From Streptomyces capitiformicae (GTDB lineage: Bacteria; Actinomycetota; Actinomycetes; Streptomycetales; Streptomycetaceae), in assembly GCF_002214185.1 (NCBI RefSeq), contig NZ_CP022161.1, positions 8,625,486 through 8,689,485 on the forward strand: 64,000 nt of DNA, read 5' to 3'. The notes under the pieces are model-generated. The model saw only the letters and a program-made list of their open reading frames with translations. It made no database searches and had not been told where the DNA came from. The position numbers were made by a program, and so were the translations under genes. This document shows positions 26,684 to 34,619 of the stretch, piece after piece; positions within the stretch are counted from its first letter, which is position 1; the number at the start of each line of letters is the position of its first letter.

Positions 26684-28500
26684 CCAAGGGACCCACCACC
26701 GACGCCGGCGAACCCACCACCGACGCCGGCGAACCGACCCCCGGCATGGTGGGCCGCCTGCCCATCGCCGGCCCCGCCGATGTGCGGCGGGCCGCCGTCC
26801 GTCTGGTGCGCGCCGACGGGCGGGCCTTTCTCGCCGTGCTGGGGCTGAACGCGGCGGCGGCCGGGACGGGGCTCGCGGGGCCCTGGCTGCTGGGGCGGAT
26901 CATCGACGAGGTGCGCGGCGGGGGCGGCGTCGGGGCAGTGGACCGGCTGGCGCTCACGCTCCTGCTGTGCGCGGTGGCGCAGTTGCTGCTGGCGCGTTGG
27001 GCCCGGTATGTGGGGCACCGGTTCGGGGAGCGGATCCTGGCACGGGTGCGCGAGGAGTTCGTGGACCGGACGCTGGCGCTGCCCGCGTCGGTCGTGGAAC
27101 GGGCCGGCGCCGGTGATCTGACGGCGCGCGGCACGGCGGACGTGGACACGGTCGGCAAGACGCTGCGCGATGTCGGGCCCGAGTTGCTCATCAGTTCGGT
27201 GCAGGCGTTGTTCCTGCTCGGTGCGGTGTTCGCGCTGGACCCGCTGCTCGGTGTCTGCGGGCTGTTCGGTCTGACCGGCATCTGGATCGTGCTGCGCTGG
27301 TATCTGCGCCGGGCGCGCGCCGGTTATCTCGCGGAGGGCGCGGCGGGCTCCGAGGTCGCGGAGATCGTCGCGGCGACCGCGTCCGGCGCCCGTACGGTCG
27401 AGGCGCTGCGGTTGGAGCGGCGGCGTATCGCCGCGAGCCGGAAGGCGCTGGAGACGTCCCGGCGCCGGCGCTTCCACACCCTCTTCCTGCGCTCGGTGTT
27501 CTTCCCGGGCGTGGACATCTCCTACTTCGTGCCCGTGGTGACGATCCTGCTGCTGGGCGGGGTGCTGCACGAGCGCGGCTCGATGAGTCTGGGCGCGGTG
27601 GTGGCGGCGGCCCTGTATCTGCAGCAGCTCAGCGGTCCGCTCGACGAGATCCTGATGCGGGTCGAGCAACTGCAGAGCAGCGGCGCCTCGTTCGCCCGCG
27701 TGGAGGGCCTGGCCGGGGCTCCGCGGGCGGACTCCGCCGACTCCCCGGAACCGGCGGACGACCGCATCGACGTGACCGGTGTCCGTTACGCCTACGACCG
27801 GGGCGGCGAGGTGCTGCGCGGGGTCGACCTGACCGTTCGCCCCGGGGAACGCCTGGCCGTCGTCGGCCCGTCCGGTGCCGGGAAGACCACCCTGAGCAGG
27901 CTCCTGGCCGGCATCGACGCGCCGACGTCGGGCACGGTCACGGTGGGCGGGGTGCCGGTCGTCGGCCTCGGCCCGGAGCGCCTGCGCCGCCAGGTCGTCC
28001 TGGTCACCCAGGAGCACCACGTCTTCCTCGGCACGGTCCGCGACAACCTCCTCATCGCCGAACCAACCGCCACGGACGAGCAGTTGTGGGCCGCCCTCAC
28101 GGCCGTGGGCGCCGACATCTGGGTCCGCGACCTCCCGGACGCCCTCGGCACCCGCCTCGGCCAGGGCGGCCACCGCACGGACGGACCCCAGGCCCAGCAA
28201 CTCGCTCTGGCCCGCGTCGTCCTGGCCGACCCCCACACCCTCATCCTCGACGAGGCCACGGCGTTGCTGGACCCGGCGACCGCCCGCCACACCGAACGCG
28301 CCCTGGCCGCCGTACTGCAGGGCCGCACGGTCATCGCCATCGCCCACCGCCTCCACACCGCCCACGACGCCGACCGCGTGGCCGTGATGGAGGACGGACT
28401 CCTCACCGAACTCGGCACGCACGAGGAACTGGTGGCGGCGGAGGGGGCGTACGCGGCGCTGTGGCACTCGTGGCACGGGGAGCGGCCATCGGCCGTTTGA
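26680..28500 (+). CDS. ABC exporter half-transporter with intact ATP-binding motifs (pair 2)
   Basis: 606 aa, GTG start in a GTGA overlap with GAGGAGGT upstream. N-terminus has two TTDAGEP repeats; six transmembrane helices at about 40-320. Walker A GPSGAGKTT (about 395), Walker B HTLILDEATALLD (about 521) and H-loop IAIAHRLHT are intact, but the signature is TDGPQAQQLALARVV (about 500) instead of LSGGQ. Combined with the preceding protein, only one composite site (its Walker A/B plus the partner's LSGGQ) can hydrolyse ATP. The export substrate is unknown; proximity of the M4 protease gene is not evidence of a link. Confidence 0.9.
   Translation: MTKGPTTDAGEPTTDAGEPTPGMVGRLPIAGPADVRRAAVRLVRADGRAFLAVLGLNAAAAGTGLAGPWLLGRIIDEVRGGGGVGAVDRLALTLLLCAVAQLLLARWARYVGHRFGERILARVREEFVDRTLALPASVVERAGAGDLTARGTADVDTVGKTLRDVGPELLISSVQALFLLGAVFALDPLLGVCGLFGLTGIWIVLRWYLRRARAGYLAEGAAGSEVAEIVAATASGARTVEALRLERRRIAASRKALETSRRRRFHTLFLRSVFFPGVDISYFVPVVTILLLGGVLHERGSMSLGAVVAAALYLQQLSGPLDEILMRVEQLQSSGASFARVEGLAGAPRADSADSPEPADDRIDVTGVRYAYDRGGEVLRGVDLTVRPGERLAVVGPSGAGKTTLSRLLAGIDAPTSGTVTVGGVPVVGLGPERLRRQVVLVTQEHHVFLGTVRDNLLIAEPTATDEQLWAALTAVGADIWVRDLPDALGTRLGQGGHRTDGPQAQQLALARVVLADPHTLILDEATALLDPATARHTERALAAVLQGRTVIAIAHRLHTAHDADRVAVMEDGLLTELGTHEELVAAEGAYAALWHSWHGERPSAV
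26692..26733 (+). repeat. 21-bp tandem duplication in the ABC gene 5' end
   Basis: The 21-bp unit at 26692-26712 is repeated exactly at 26713-26733, encoding two TTDAGEP heptapeptides. In-frame and probably neutral; a candidate for copy-number variation among strains. Confidence 0.7.
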
Positions 28501-28817
28501 GCGCGATCCCGACCTGACGGCCGCAGAGGCGATGCGGCACATCTGGAGCCGAACCCAGGGCGAACAGTCCGTATACCGAACATGACCACCCGGCCAACGG
28601 ACGACTTCCGGCCAACCTTTTGACGCGGTCCTGACATAACCCGCACACGCCTGCCACTCTGCCCACAACCGCGGCACAGCAACCTCACAAACCCCGTTGC
28701 CGTGGCGCGAAGCACCCCCACGCATGTGGTTTTCGCGTGACACACCGTTCTGCCCGGGCGGCGTCCGACCGTCCGGTCTCCCCGGCCGTGCGACCCGCGG
28801 CCACGCAGAAGGAGTCA
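28501..28817. other. Intergenic region carrying the M4 protease promoter
   Basis: 317 bp between the ABC operon and the protease start, lower in GC than its surroundings (for example 28560-28700). I could not identify a confident -35/-10 pair. An in-frame upstream ATG-less extension of the protease begins at 28737 but contains no signal-peptide features and is not counted as coding. Confidence 0.4.
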
Positions 28818-30887
28818 GTGTTGAGACGCCAGTCCCACAGACGCACCTCCCACACCCGCAACACCTTCACCCGCACCACCCAGCGAAGGGCCGCCGCCGG
28901 CGCGCTCGTCGCCGTGACCGCCCTGTTGGCCGCGGCCGTCCAGTCGGGCGCCGCCACCGCCGCCCCGGAGAAGGCACCGTCGGCTGCGAGCAAGGCCAAC
29001 CCGGGCGCGCTCCCGGTGAAGCTCACCCCCGCACAGCGCGCCGAGCTGATACGCGAGGCCAACGCCACGAAGGCCCGGACGGCCGAGGAGCTGAACCTCG
29101 GCGCCAAGGAGAAGCTGGTCGTCCGTGACGTGGTCAAGGACCGCGACGGCACCGTGCACACACGGTACGAGCGGACGTACGACGGCCTCCCGGTCCTCGG
29201 CGGCGACCTGGTCGTCGAGACGTCGAAGGCGGGCGAGACCGAGGGCATCGTCAAGGCCACCAAGGCGACGATCGAGGTCAAGTCGCTGAAGCCCACCGTC
29301 ACGGCCGCGAAGGCCGAGAAGCAGGCCCTGAAGGCGGCCGAGGCCGAGGACGCCAAGAACCCGGACGTCAACCGGGCGCCCCGCAAGGTCGTCTGGGCGG
29401 CCGGCGGCAAGCCGGTCCTCGCGTACGAGACGGTCGTCGGCGGCTTCCAGCACGACGGCACCCCGCAGGAGCTCCACGTCATCATGGACGCCACCACCGG
29501 CGAGAAGCTGTACGAGTGGGAGGCGATCGAGACCGGCACCGGCAACACGGTGTACAGCGGCCAGGTCACCCTCGGCACCACGCAGTCCGGGTCGACGTAC
29601 AACCTCACCGACGGCGCGCGCGGCGGCCACAAGACGTACAACCTGAACCGCGGCACCTCCGGCACCGGCACGCTCTTCTCCGGCTCCGACGACGTGTGGG
29701 GCAACGGCAGCCCGTCGAACCTGGAGTCGGCCGCCGCCGACGCCCACTACGGCGCGGCACTGACCTGGGACTACTACAAGAACGTGCACAGCCGCAACGG
29801 CATCCGCGGCGACGGCGTCGGCGCCTACTCCCGCGTGCACTACGGCAACAACTACGTCAACGCGTTCTGGCAGGACACCTGCTTCTGCATGACGTACGGC
29901 GACGGCTCGGGCAACGCCAACCCGCTGACGTCGATCGACGTCGCCGCGCACGAGATGACCCACGGCCTGACGTCCAACACGGCCGGCCTGCGGTACTCCG
30001 GCGAGTCCGGCGGCCTGAACGAGGCCACCTCGGACATCTTCGGCTCGACGGTCGAGTTCTACGCGGCGAACTCCTCCGACGTCGGTGACTACCTCATCGG
30101 CGAGGAGATCAACATCAACGGCGACGGCACGCCGCTGCGTTACATGGACCAGCCGAGCAAGGACGGCTCGTCCAAGGACGCCTGGTACTCGGGCATCGGC
30201 TCGATCGACGTGCACTACTCGTCGGGCCCCGCGAACCACTTCTTCTACCTCCTCTCCGAGGGCAGCGGCGCCAAGACCGTCAACGGCGTCAGCTACAACT
30301 CGCCCACCTCGGACGGCCTGCCGGTGACCGGCATCGGCCGCGCCAAGGCGGAGCAGATCTGGTTCAAGGCACTGACGACGAAGTTCACGTCGACGACCAA
30401 CTACGCGGGCGCCCGCACCGGCACCCTCGCGGTCGCCGGTGAGCTGTACGGCACCACGTCCGCCGAGTACACGGCGGTGCAGAACGCGTGGGCGGGCGTG
30501 AACGTGGGCACGCGGCCCGGCGGTGGCGGAGGCGGCGGCACCTCCTTCGAGAACGGCACCGACGTATCGATTCCGGACAACGGAGCGGCGGTCACGTCCT
30601 CGATCACCGTCTCGGGCCGGACGGGCAACGCGCCCTCCAACCTCGCGGTGGGGGTCGACATCACCCACACCTACATCGGTGACCTCCAGGTGCAGCTGAT
30701 CGCCCCGGACGGCACGGCGTACACGATGAAGGCGTACGGCACCGGCGGCAGCTCGGACAACATCGCCACCACGTACACGGTGAACGCGTCCTCCGAAGTC
30801 GCCAACGGCGTCTGGCAGTTGCGGGTCCAGGACAACGCGGCGCAGGACACGGGCCGGATCAACGGCTGGAGCCTGACGTTCCCGTGA
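28818..30887 (+). CDS. Secreted neutral zinc metalloprotease, M4 (thermolysin) family
   Basis: 689 aa from GTG 28818 (TTG 28821 equally possible; AGAAGGAG at 28807-28814). Signal peptide: RRQSHRRTS basic start, hydrophobic AAGALVAVTALLAAAV, cut near SGAATA. Propeptide with FTP/PepSY-like segments (about 50-220). Catalytic domain about 240-560: zinc motif AAHEMTHGLTSN (HExxH near 377), third ligand Glu in GGLNEATSDIFGS (about 398), and catalytic His region SIDVHYSSGPANHFFYLLSE. After a Gly-rich linker, a proprotein-convertase P-like domain (about 578-689) is present. It probably digests extracellular protein; from memory the counterpart in S. coelicolor is SCO5447. Confidence 0.93.
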   Translation: MLRRQSHRRTSHTRNTFTRTTQRRAAAGALVAVTALLAAAVQSGAATAAPEKAPSAASKANPGALPVKLTPAQRAELIREANATKARTAEELNLGAKEKLVVRDVVKDRDGTVHTRYERTYDGLPVLGGDLVVETSKAGETEGIVKATKATIEVKSLKPTVTAAKAEKQALKAAEAEDAKNPDVNRAPRKVVWAAGGKPVLAYETVVGGFQHDGTPQELHVIMDATTGEKLYEWEAIETGTGNTVYSGQVTLGTTQSGSTYNLTDGARGGHKTYNLNRGTSGTGTLFSGSDDVWGNGSPSNLESAAADAHYGAALTWDYYKNVHSRNGIRGDGVGAYSRVHYGNNYVNAFWQDTCFCMTYGDGSGNANPLTSIDVAAHEMTHGLTSNTAGLRYSGESGGLNEATSDIFGSTVEFYAANSSDVGDYLIGEEININGDGTPLRYMDQPSKDGSSKDAWYSGIGSIDVHYSSGPANHFFYLLSEGSGAKTVNGVSYNSPTSDGLPVTGIGRAKAEQIWFKALTTKFTSTTNYAGARTGTLAVAGELYGTTSAEYTAVQNAWAGVNVGTRPGGGGGGGTSFENGTDVSIPDNGAAVTSSITVSGRTGNAPSNLAVGVDITHTYIGDLQVQLIAPDGTAYTMKAYGTGGSSDNIATTYTVNASSEVANGVWQLRVQDNAAQDTGRINGWSLTFP

Positions 30888-30930
30888 GCCGGCGGACCGT
30901 CCCGTAGTTCACATGACGGCCGAACAGCAG

Positions 30931-30968
30931 GCGTCGCCCCGGCGGGTCAACTCCCGCCGGGGCGACGC
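30931..30968. terminator. Strong bidirectional terminator between convergent genes
   Basis: Perfect 16-bp arms GCGTCGCCCCGGCGGG and CCCGCCGGGGCGACGC with a 6-base loop, 43 bp after the protease stop. The thymidylate kinase gene ends 195 bp further on in the opposite direction. Confidence 0.8.
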
Positions 30969-31163
30969 ACGACTGTCCGCAGCGAGGGGGCAGCGGCGTA
31001 GGACAGCCACCACCACGGGCGGGTCAGCCGCGAGACGGCGGAAGGGGCCGTGCCGGTACGTCATGCCCATCGCGTGGAGCGCGAGCCTCGACCCCATCCA
31101 CACCCCACGTGAACCGGCCCAACCGCAGCACGCGCCGAACCCCAAGAACGGGCCCGCAGCGAT

Positions 31164-34100
31164 TCAGCCCCGGCGCCGCCGCCCCCAGCCCCGCCGCCCC
31201 TCACCGCCGTCGTCGTCCTCATGCGGCCCCAGCAGCTCATCCGCCAGCGTCGGCAGATCGTCCAGCGGCGTCTCCTCGGCCCAGTCGGACCGCTGCCGAC
31301 GCCGAGGAGCCCCCTCCGCATCGACCTGAGGTATCTCCCGAGTCCGATCCTCCGCCCCATCAGGCCTCGGTTCCGTCCCCGCCCCCGGCCGCTCATCCCG
31401 GAAGAACCCCGGCGGCACCCGATCGTCACGCACAGGAGGAAGCACGGCGGTCTCGTCAGCCGCCCCCGGAGGCACCGGCGGCAACACCGCGGTCTCCTCT
31501 TCCGCCCCCACAGGCGGCGCCGGCGGCCACGGCAACTTCGCCGTGGTCTCCGAATCCGCCCCCTCTGCCCCACCCGGCCGCACCGGCCGCACCGGCGGCA
31601 ACACAGCCGTCTCATCCACCGGTCCACCAGACGCGTTCGTCGGCGTCACAACCGGCGTAGGCACAGTCGCCTGCTCATCAGCCCCACCGGCCCCACCGGC
31701 CCGGGAAGCCCCCGAGGCCCGCTCAGCCTCAGCCACCCTCTCGGCCTCAGCCGCAGCCGCAGCGTCCCGCTCGGCCTGAGCCACCCGCTCAGTCTCAGCC
31801 GCAGCCGCGCTCTCGGCCGCAACCCTCCGAGCCTCCTCGGCCCGAAGCAATGCCTCCTCGGCCTTCCGCTGCTTCTCGAGGCGCCGCGCCTCCGCCTCCT
31901 CCCGCAGCCGCTGCTCCTCCGCGGCCTGCTGACGGCGACGCTCCTCCTCGACCCGCCGCCGCTCTTCCTCCTCGGCCCGGGCCTTCTCCTCGGCGAGGAG
32001 CCGCGCCTGCTCCTCCTCGGCACGACGACGGGCCTCCTCCGCCCGCTGCCGGGCCTCCTCGGCCTGCCGCTCCGCCTCGCGCCGCTGAGCCTCCTCCAGC
32101 TCGCGCCGCTTGCGCTCCTCTTCCTCGGCACGGAGCCGCGCGAGCTCCTCCTGGCGCTCACGCTCCAGCCGCTCTTCCTCGGCCTTGCGCACGGCCTCTT
32201 CCTCGGCCTTGCGCCGCGCTTCCTCCTCGGCCTTGCGCCGCGCTTCCTCCTGCGCCTTCACCTCTGCCTCGGACAGCGGCAGCATCACATCCAGCCGAGC
32301 CCGGACAACGGTCGTCACGGCCTCCGGATCCTGCCCGGCGTCCACCACCAGATACCGCCCGGCATCCGCCGCGGCCAACGTCAGGAACCCGGCCCGCACC
32401 CGCTCATGGAACTCGACCGGCTCCGACTCCAACCGATCCGGCGCCTCGGTGAACCGCTCCCGCGCGGCCTCCGGCGAAACATCCAGCAGCACAGTCAGAT
32501 GAGGCACGAGCCCATCGGTGGCCCACCGCGAGATCCGAGCGATCTCAGTCGGCGAGAGATCCCGCCCGGCCCCCTGATAAGCCACGGACGAATCGATGTA
32601 CCGATCCGAAATGACAACAGCGCCCCGCTCCAAAGCAGGCCGAACCACCGTATCCACGTGCTCGGCCCGATCAGCCGCGTAAAGCAGCGCCTCGGCCCGA
32701 TGCGACAACCCGGCACTGCTGACGTCCAACAGAATCGACCGCAGCCGCTTCCCCACCGGAGTGGCCCCCGGCTCCCGCGTGACCACGACCTCGTGCCCCT
32801 TGGCCCGGATCCACTCGGCGAGCGCCTCGACCTGGGTGGACTTCCCGGCACCGTCACCGCCCTCCACGGCGATGAAGAACCCGGACGCGGCCGGCGCCTG
32901 CACCGGATCGTCCCCGCCCAGCAACGCGTCCCGCAGGTCATGCCGCAGCGGCACCCCGGACCGGTCGTCGACCTTGGCGAGCAGCAGCGCGGCCACCGGC
33001 AGCAGCAACGCCCCCACCAGCATCAACGTGAACGCCGCGCCCCCGTGCGCAAAGACGAACTTCCCGCTCTCGAGCCGGTGCGGCCCGATCAGCGCGGCGA
33101 AGAGCGGCGCCACCAGAGCCGCCAGCGCCACAAACACCCGTACGACGGCATGCAGATGATCGGTCGTCCGCGCCCGCCGGAAGTCCTCGGCCTCCTGGTC
33201 GAGCAGCGTGTGCCCGGTGTTCGCGGCGATGCCCGCGCCCACACCCGCAAGACCGAAGATCAGCACCACACTGGTGACATCCGGCACGAGCCCGGCGGCG
33301 AGCAGCGCGATCCCCGTGAAGGCGATCGCCAGCGCGAGCAGCCGACGTCGCGACAGCGAGGGCAGCACAGCCGACGCCCGACGGATCCCGAATACGACCC
33401 CACCGGTCAGCGCGACGACGAGCAGCCCGTACATCACCGGCCCGCCGCCCAGGTCCTTGGCGTGCAGCACGGCGACGGCGACGGCCGCAGCGACGGCACC
33501 GGCAACAGCGCCACACGCGAGCACCAGGATCGGAATCGCACCCGTACGACCCTTGTCGACACCGGTACCGGTCTTGGGCCGACGCAGCCCCTCCAGCGGC
33601 GACCGCGCGCGCGGTGTACGCGTCTTGGGCAGTTCGAGGAAGGTCACCACGGACAGCGAGGCGGCGAAGAGCCCGGCGGCGACGTACGACGCGAGCGCCG
33701 CCTGATGCTGACCGAACCAGTCGATGCCCGCGCCCAGCAGATTGTTCAGCAGCGACGCGACGACGAGCACCGCGGCCGCGAAGGGCACCGCCACGAATCC
33801 GGTACGCAGGGACAGTCGCCGCAGCGCGTCCATGTGGTCCGGCAGCGGACGTACGGTCGCGCCCTCCAGCGGCGGCGTGGGCAGCAGCGCGGGCGCCGCG
33901 CTCTCCCGGCAGACCGTCCAGAACCGCTCGGCGACCCCGGCGACGAACACGGTCACCAGGAGCACCGCGAGCGCGTTGTCCGGCGTCCAGTCGATCCACA
34001 GGGGCGCCACGATCAGCAGCAGCACCCGCAGCCCGTCGGCACCGACCATGGTCCAGCGTCGGTCGAGCAGCCCCTCCTGAGACGTCAGCGAGGTGAGCGG

Positions 34101-34406
34101 TCCGAGGAGTACGGCGCCGAAGAGCAGCGTCGCGAGCACGCGCGTACCGAACACGGCCGCCACGGTGAGGGCGACGCCCCGGTACCCACCCCCGAAGGCG
34201 CCCTCGGCGATCGCCGTCTGAAAAACGAGAAGTACCAGCACGAACAGCGCGAGGACGTCCCCGACACCACCCACGAGCTGTGCGCTCCACAGCCGTTTGA
34301 GCTGTGGCTGACGCAACAGCGCCCGTACCGCACGCTCCCTGGAGTCGGCGGCCAGGGCGTCATCGGGGGCCGGAGTCTGGGCCATCGGCTGCTCGCCTCG
34401 CATCAT
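31164..34406 (-). CDS. tmk: MFS-like membrane domain fused to thymidylate kinase and a long coiled coil
   Basis: 1080 aa, about five times a normal dTMP kinase. Residues about 35-470 are a 12-helix MFS-like domain (LWSAQLVGGVGDVLALFVLV at the start). Residues about 507-705 are a complete kinase: P-loop FIAVEGGDGAGKST, REPGATPVGKRLR, DRYIDSSVAYQG and the LID region. It converts dTMP to dTDP. About 712-890 is an uninterrupted Glu/Arg/Ala-rich coiled coil (repeats such as EEARRKAEEEARRKAEEEA), then an acidic Pro-rich tail. ATG 34406 (34403 and 34385 alternatives). From memory, streptomycete dTMP kinases (SCO3542) share this layout; the role of the membrane part is unknown. Confidence 0.9.
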   Translation of the reverse strand: MMRGEQPMAQTPAPDDALAADSRERAVRALLRQPQLKRLWSAQLVGGVGDVLALFVLVLLVFQTAIAEGAFGGGYRGVALTVAAVFGTRVLATLLFGAVLLGPLTSLTSQEGLLDRRWTMVGADGLRVLLLIVAPLWIDWTPDNALAVLLVTVFVAGVAERFWTVCRESAAPALLPTPPLEGATVRPLPDHMDALRRLSLRTGFVAVPFAAAVLVVASLLNNLLGAGIDWFGQHQAALASYVAAGLFAASLSVVTFLELPKTRTPRARSPLEGLRRPKTGTGVDKGRTGAIPILVLACGAVAGAVAAAVAVAVLHAKDLGGGPVMYGLLVVALTGGVVFGIRRASAVLPSLSRRRLLALAIAFTGIALLAAGLVPDVTSVVLIFGLAGVGAGIAANTGHTLLDQEAEDFRRARTTDHLHAVVRVFVALAALVAPLFAALIGPHRLESGKFVFAHGGAAFTLMLVGALLLPVAALLLAKVDDRSGVPLRHDLRDALLGGDDPVQAPAASGFFIAVEGGDGAGKSTQVEALAEWIRAKGHEVVVTREPGATPVGKRLRSILLDVSSAGLSHRAEALLYAADRAEHVDTVVRPALERGAVVISDRYIDSSVAYQGAGRDLSPTEIARISRWATDGLVPHLTVLLDVSPEAARERFTEAPDRLESEPVEFHERVRAGFLTLAAADAGRYLVVDAGQDPEAVTTVVRARLDVMLPLSEAEVKAQEEARRKAEEEARRKAEEEAVRKAEEERLERERQEELARLRAEEEERKRRELEEAQRREAERQAEEARQRAEEARRRAEEEQARLLAEEKARAEEEERRRVEEERRRQQAAEEQRLREEAEARRLEKQRKAEEALLRAEEARRVAAESAAAAETERVAQAERDAAAAAEAERVAEAERASGASRAGGAGGADEQATVPTPVVTPTNASGGPVDETAVLPPVRPVRPGGAEGADSETTAKLPWPPAPPVGAEEETAVLPPVPPGAADETAVLPPVRDDRVPPGFFRDERPGAGTEPRPDGAEDRTREIPQVDAEGAPRRRQRSDWAEETPLDDLPTLADELLGPHEDDDGGEGRRGWGRRRRG

Positions 34407-34619
34407 GCTTTCAGCCTATCGGCACCCACCGACACGCCGAACCGACGCCCAAACGCACACACAACACGCACGTTCAGCGAAGGCGAGGTGAAGATTCAGG
34501 CCAAGGTCACCGGCGGCCGACCCAAGGGGGGCGGGGCTGTGTCGATGTGCGGCTCCGCCGCGTGGGCGCGCTCCACCACGACCAACCGGCAGTCGCCGAC
34601 CCACCCGCACCCCGAGCCG

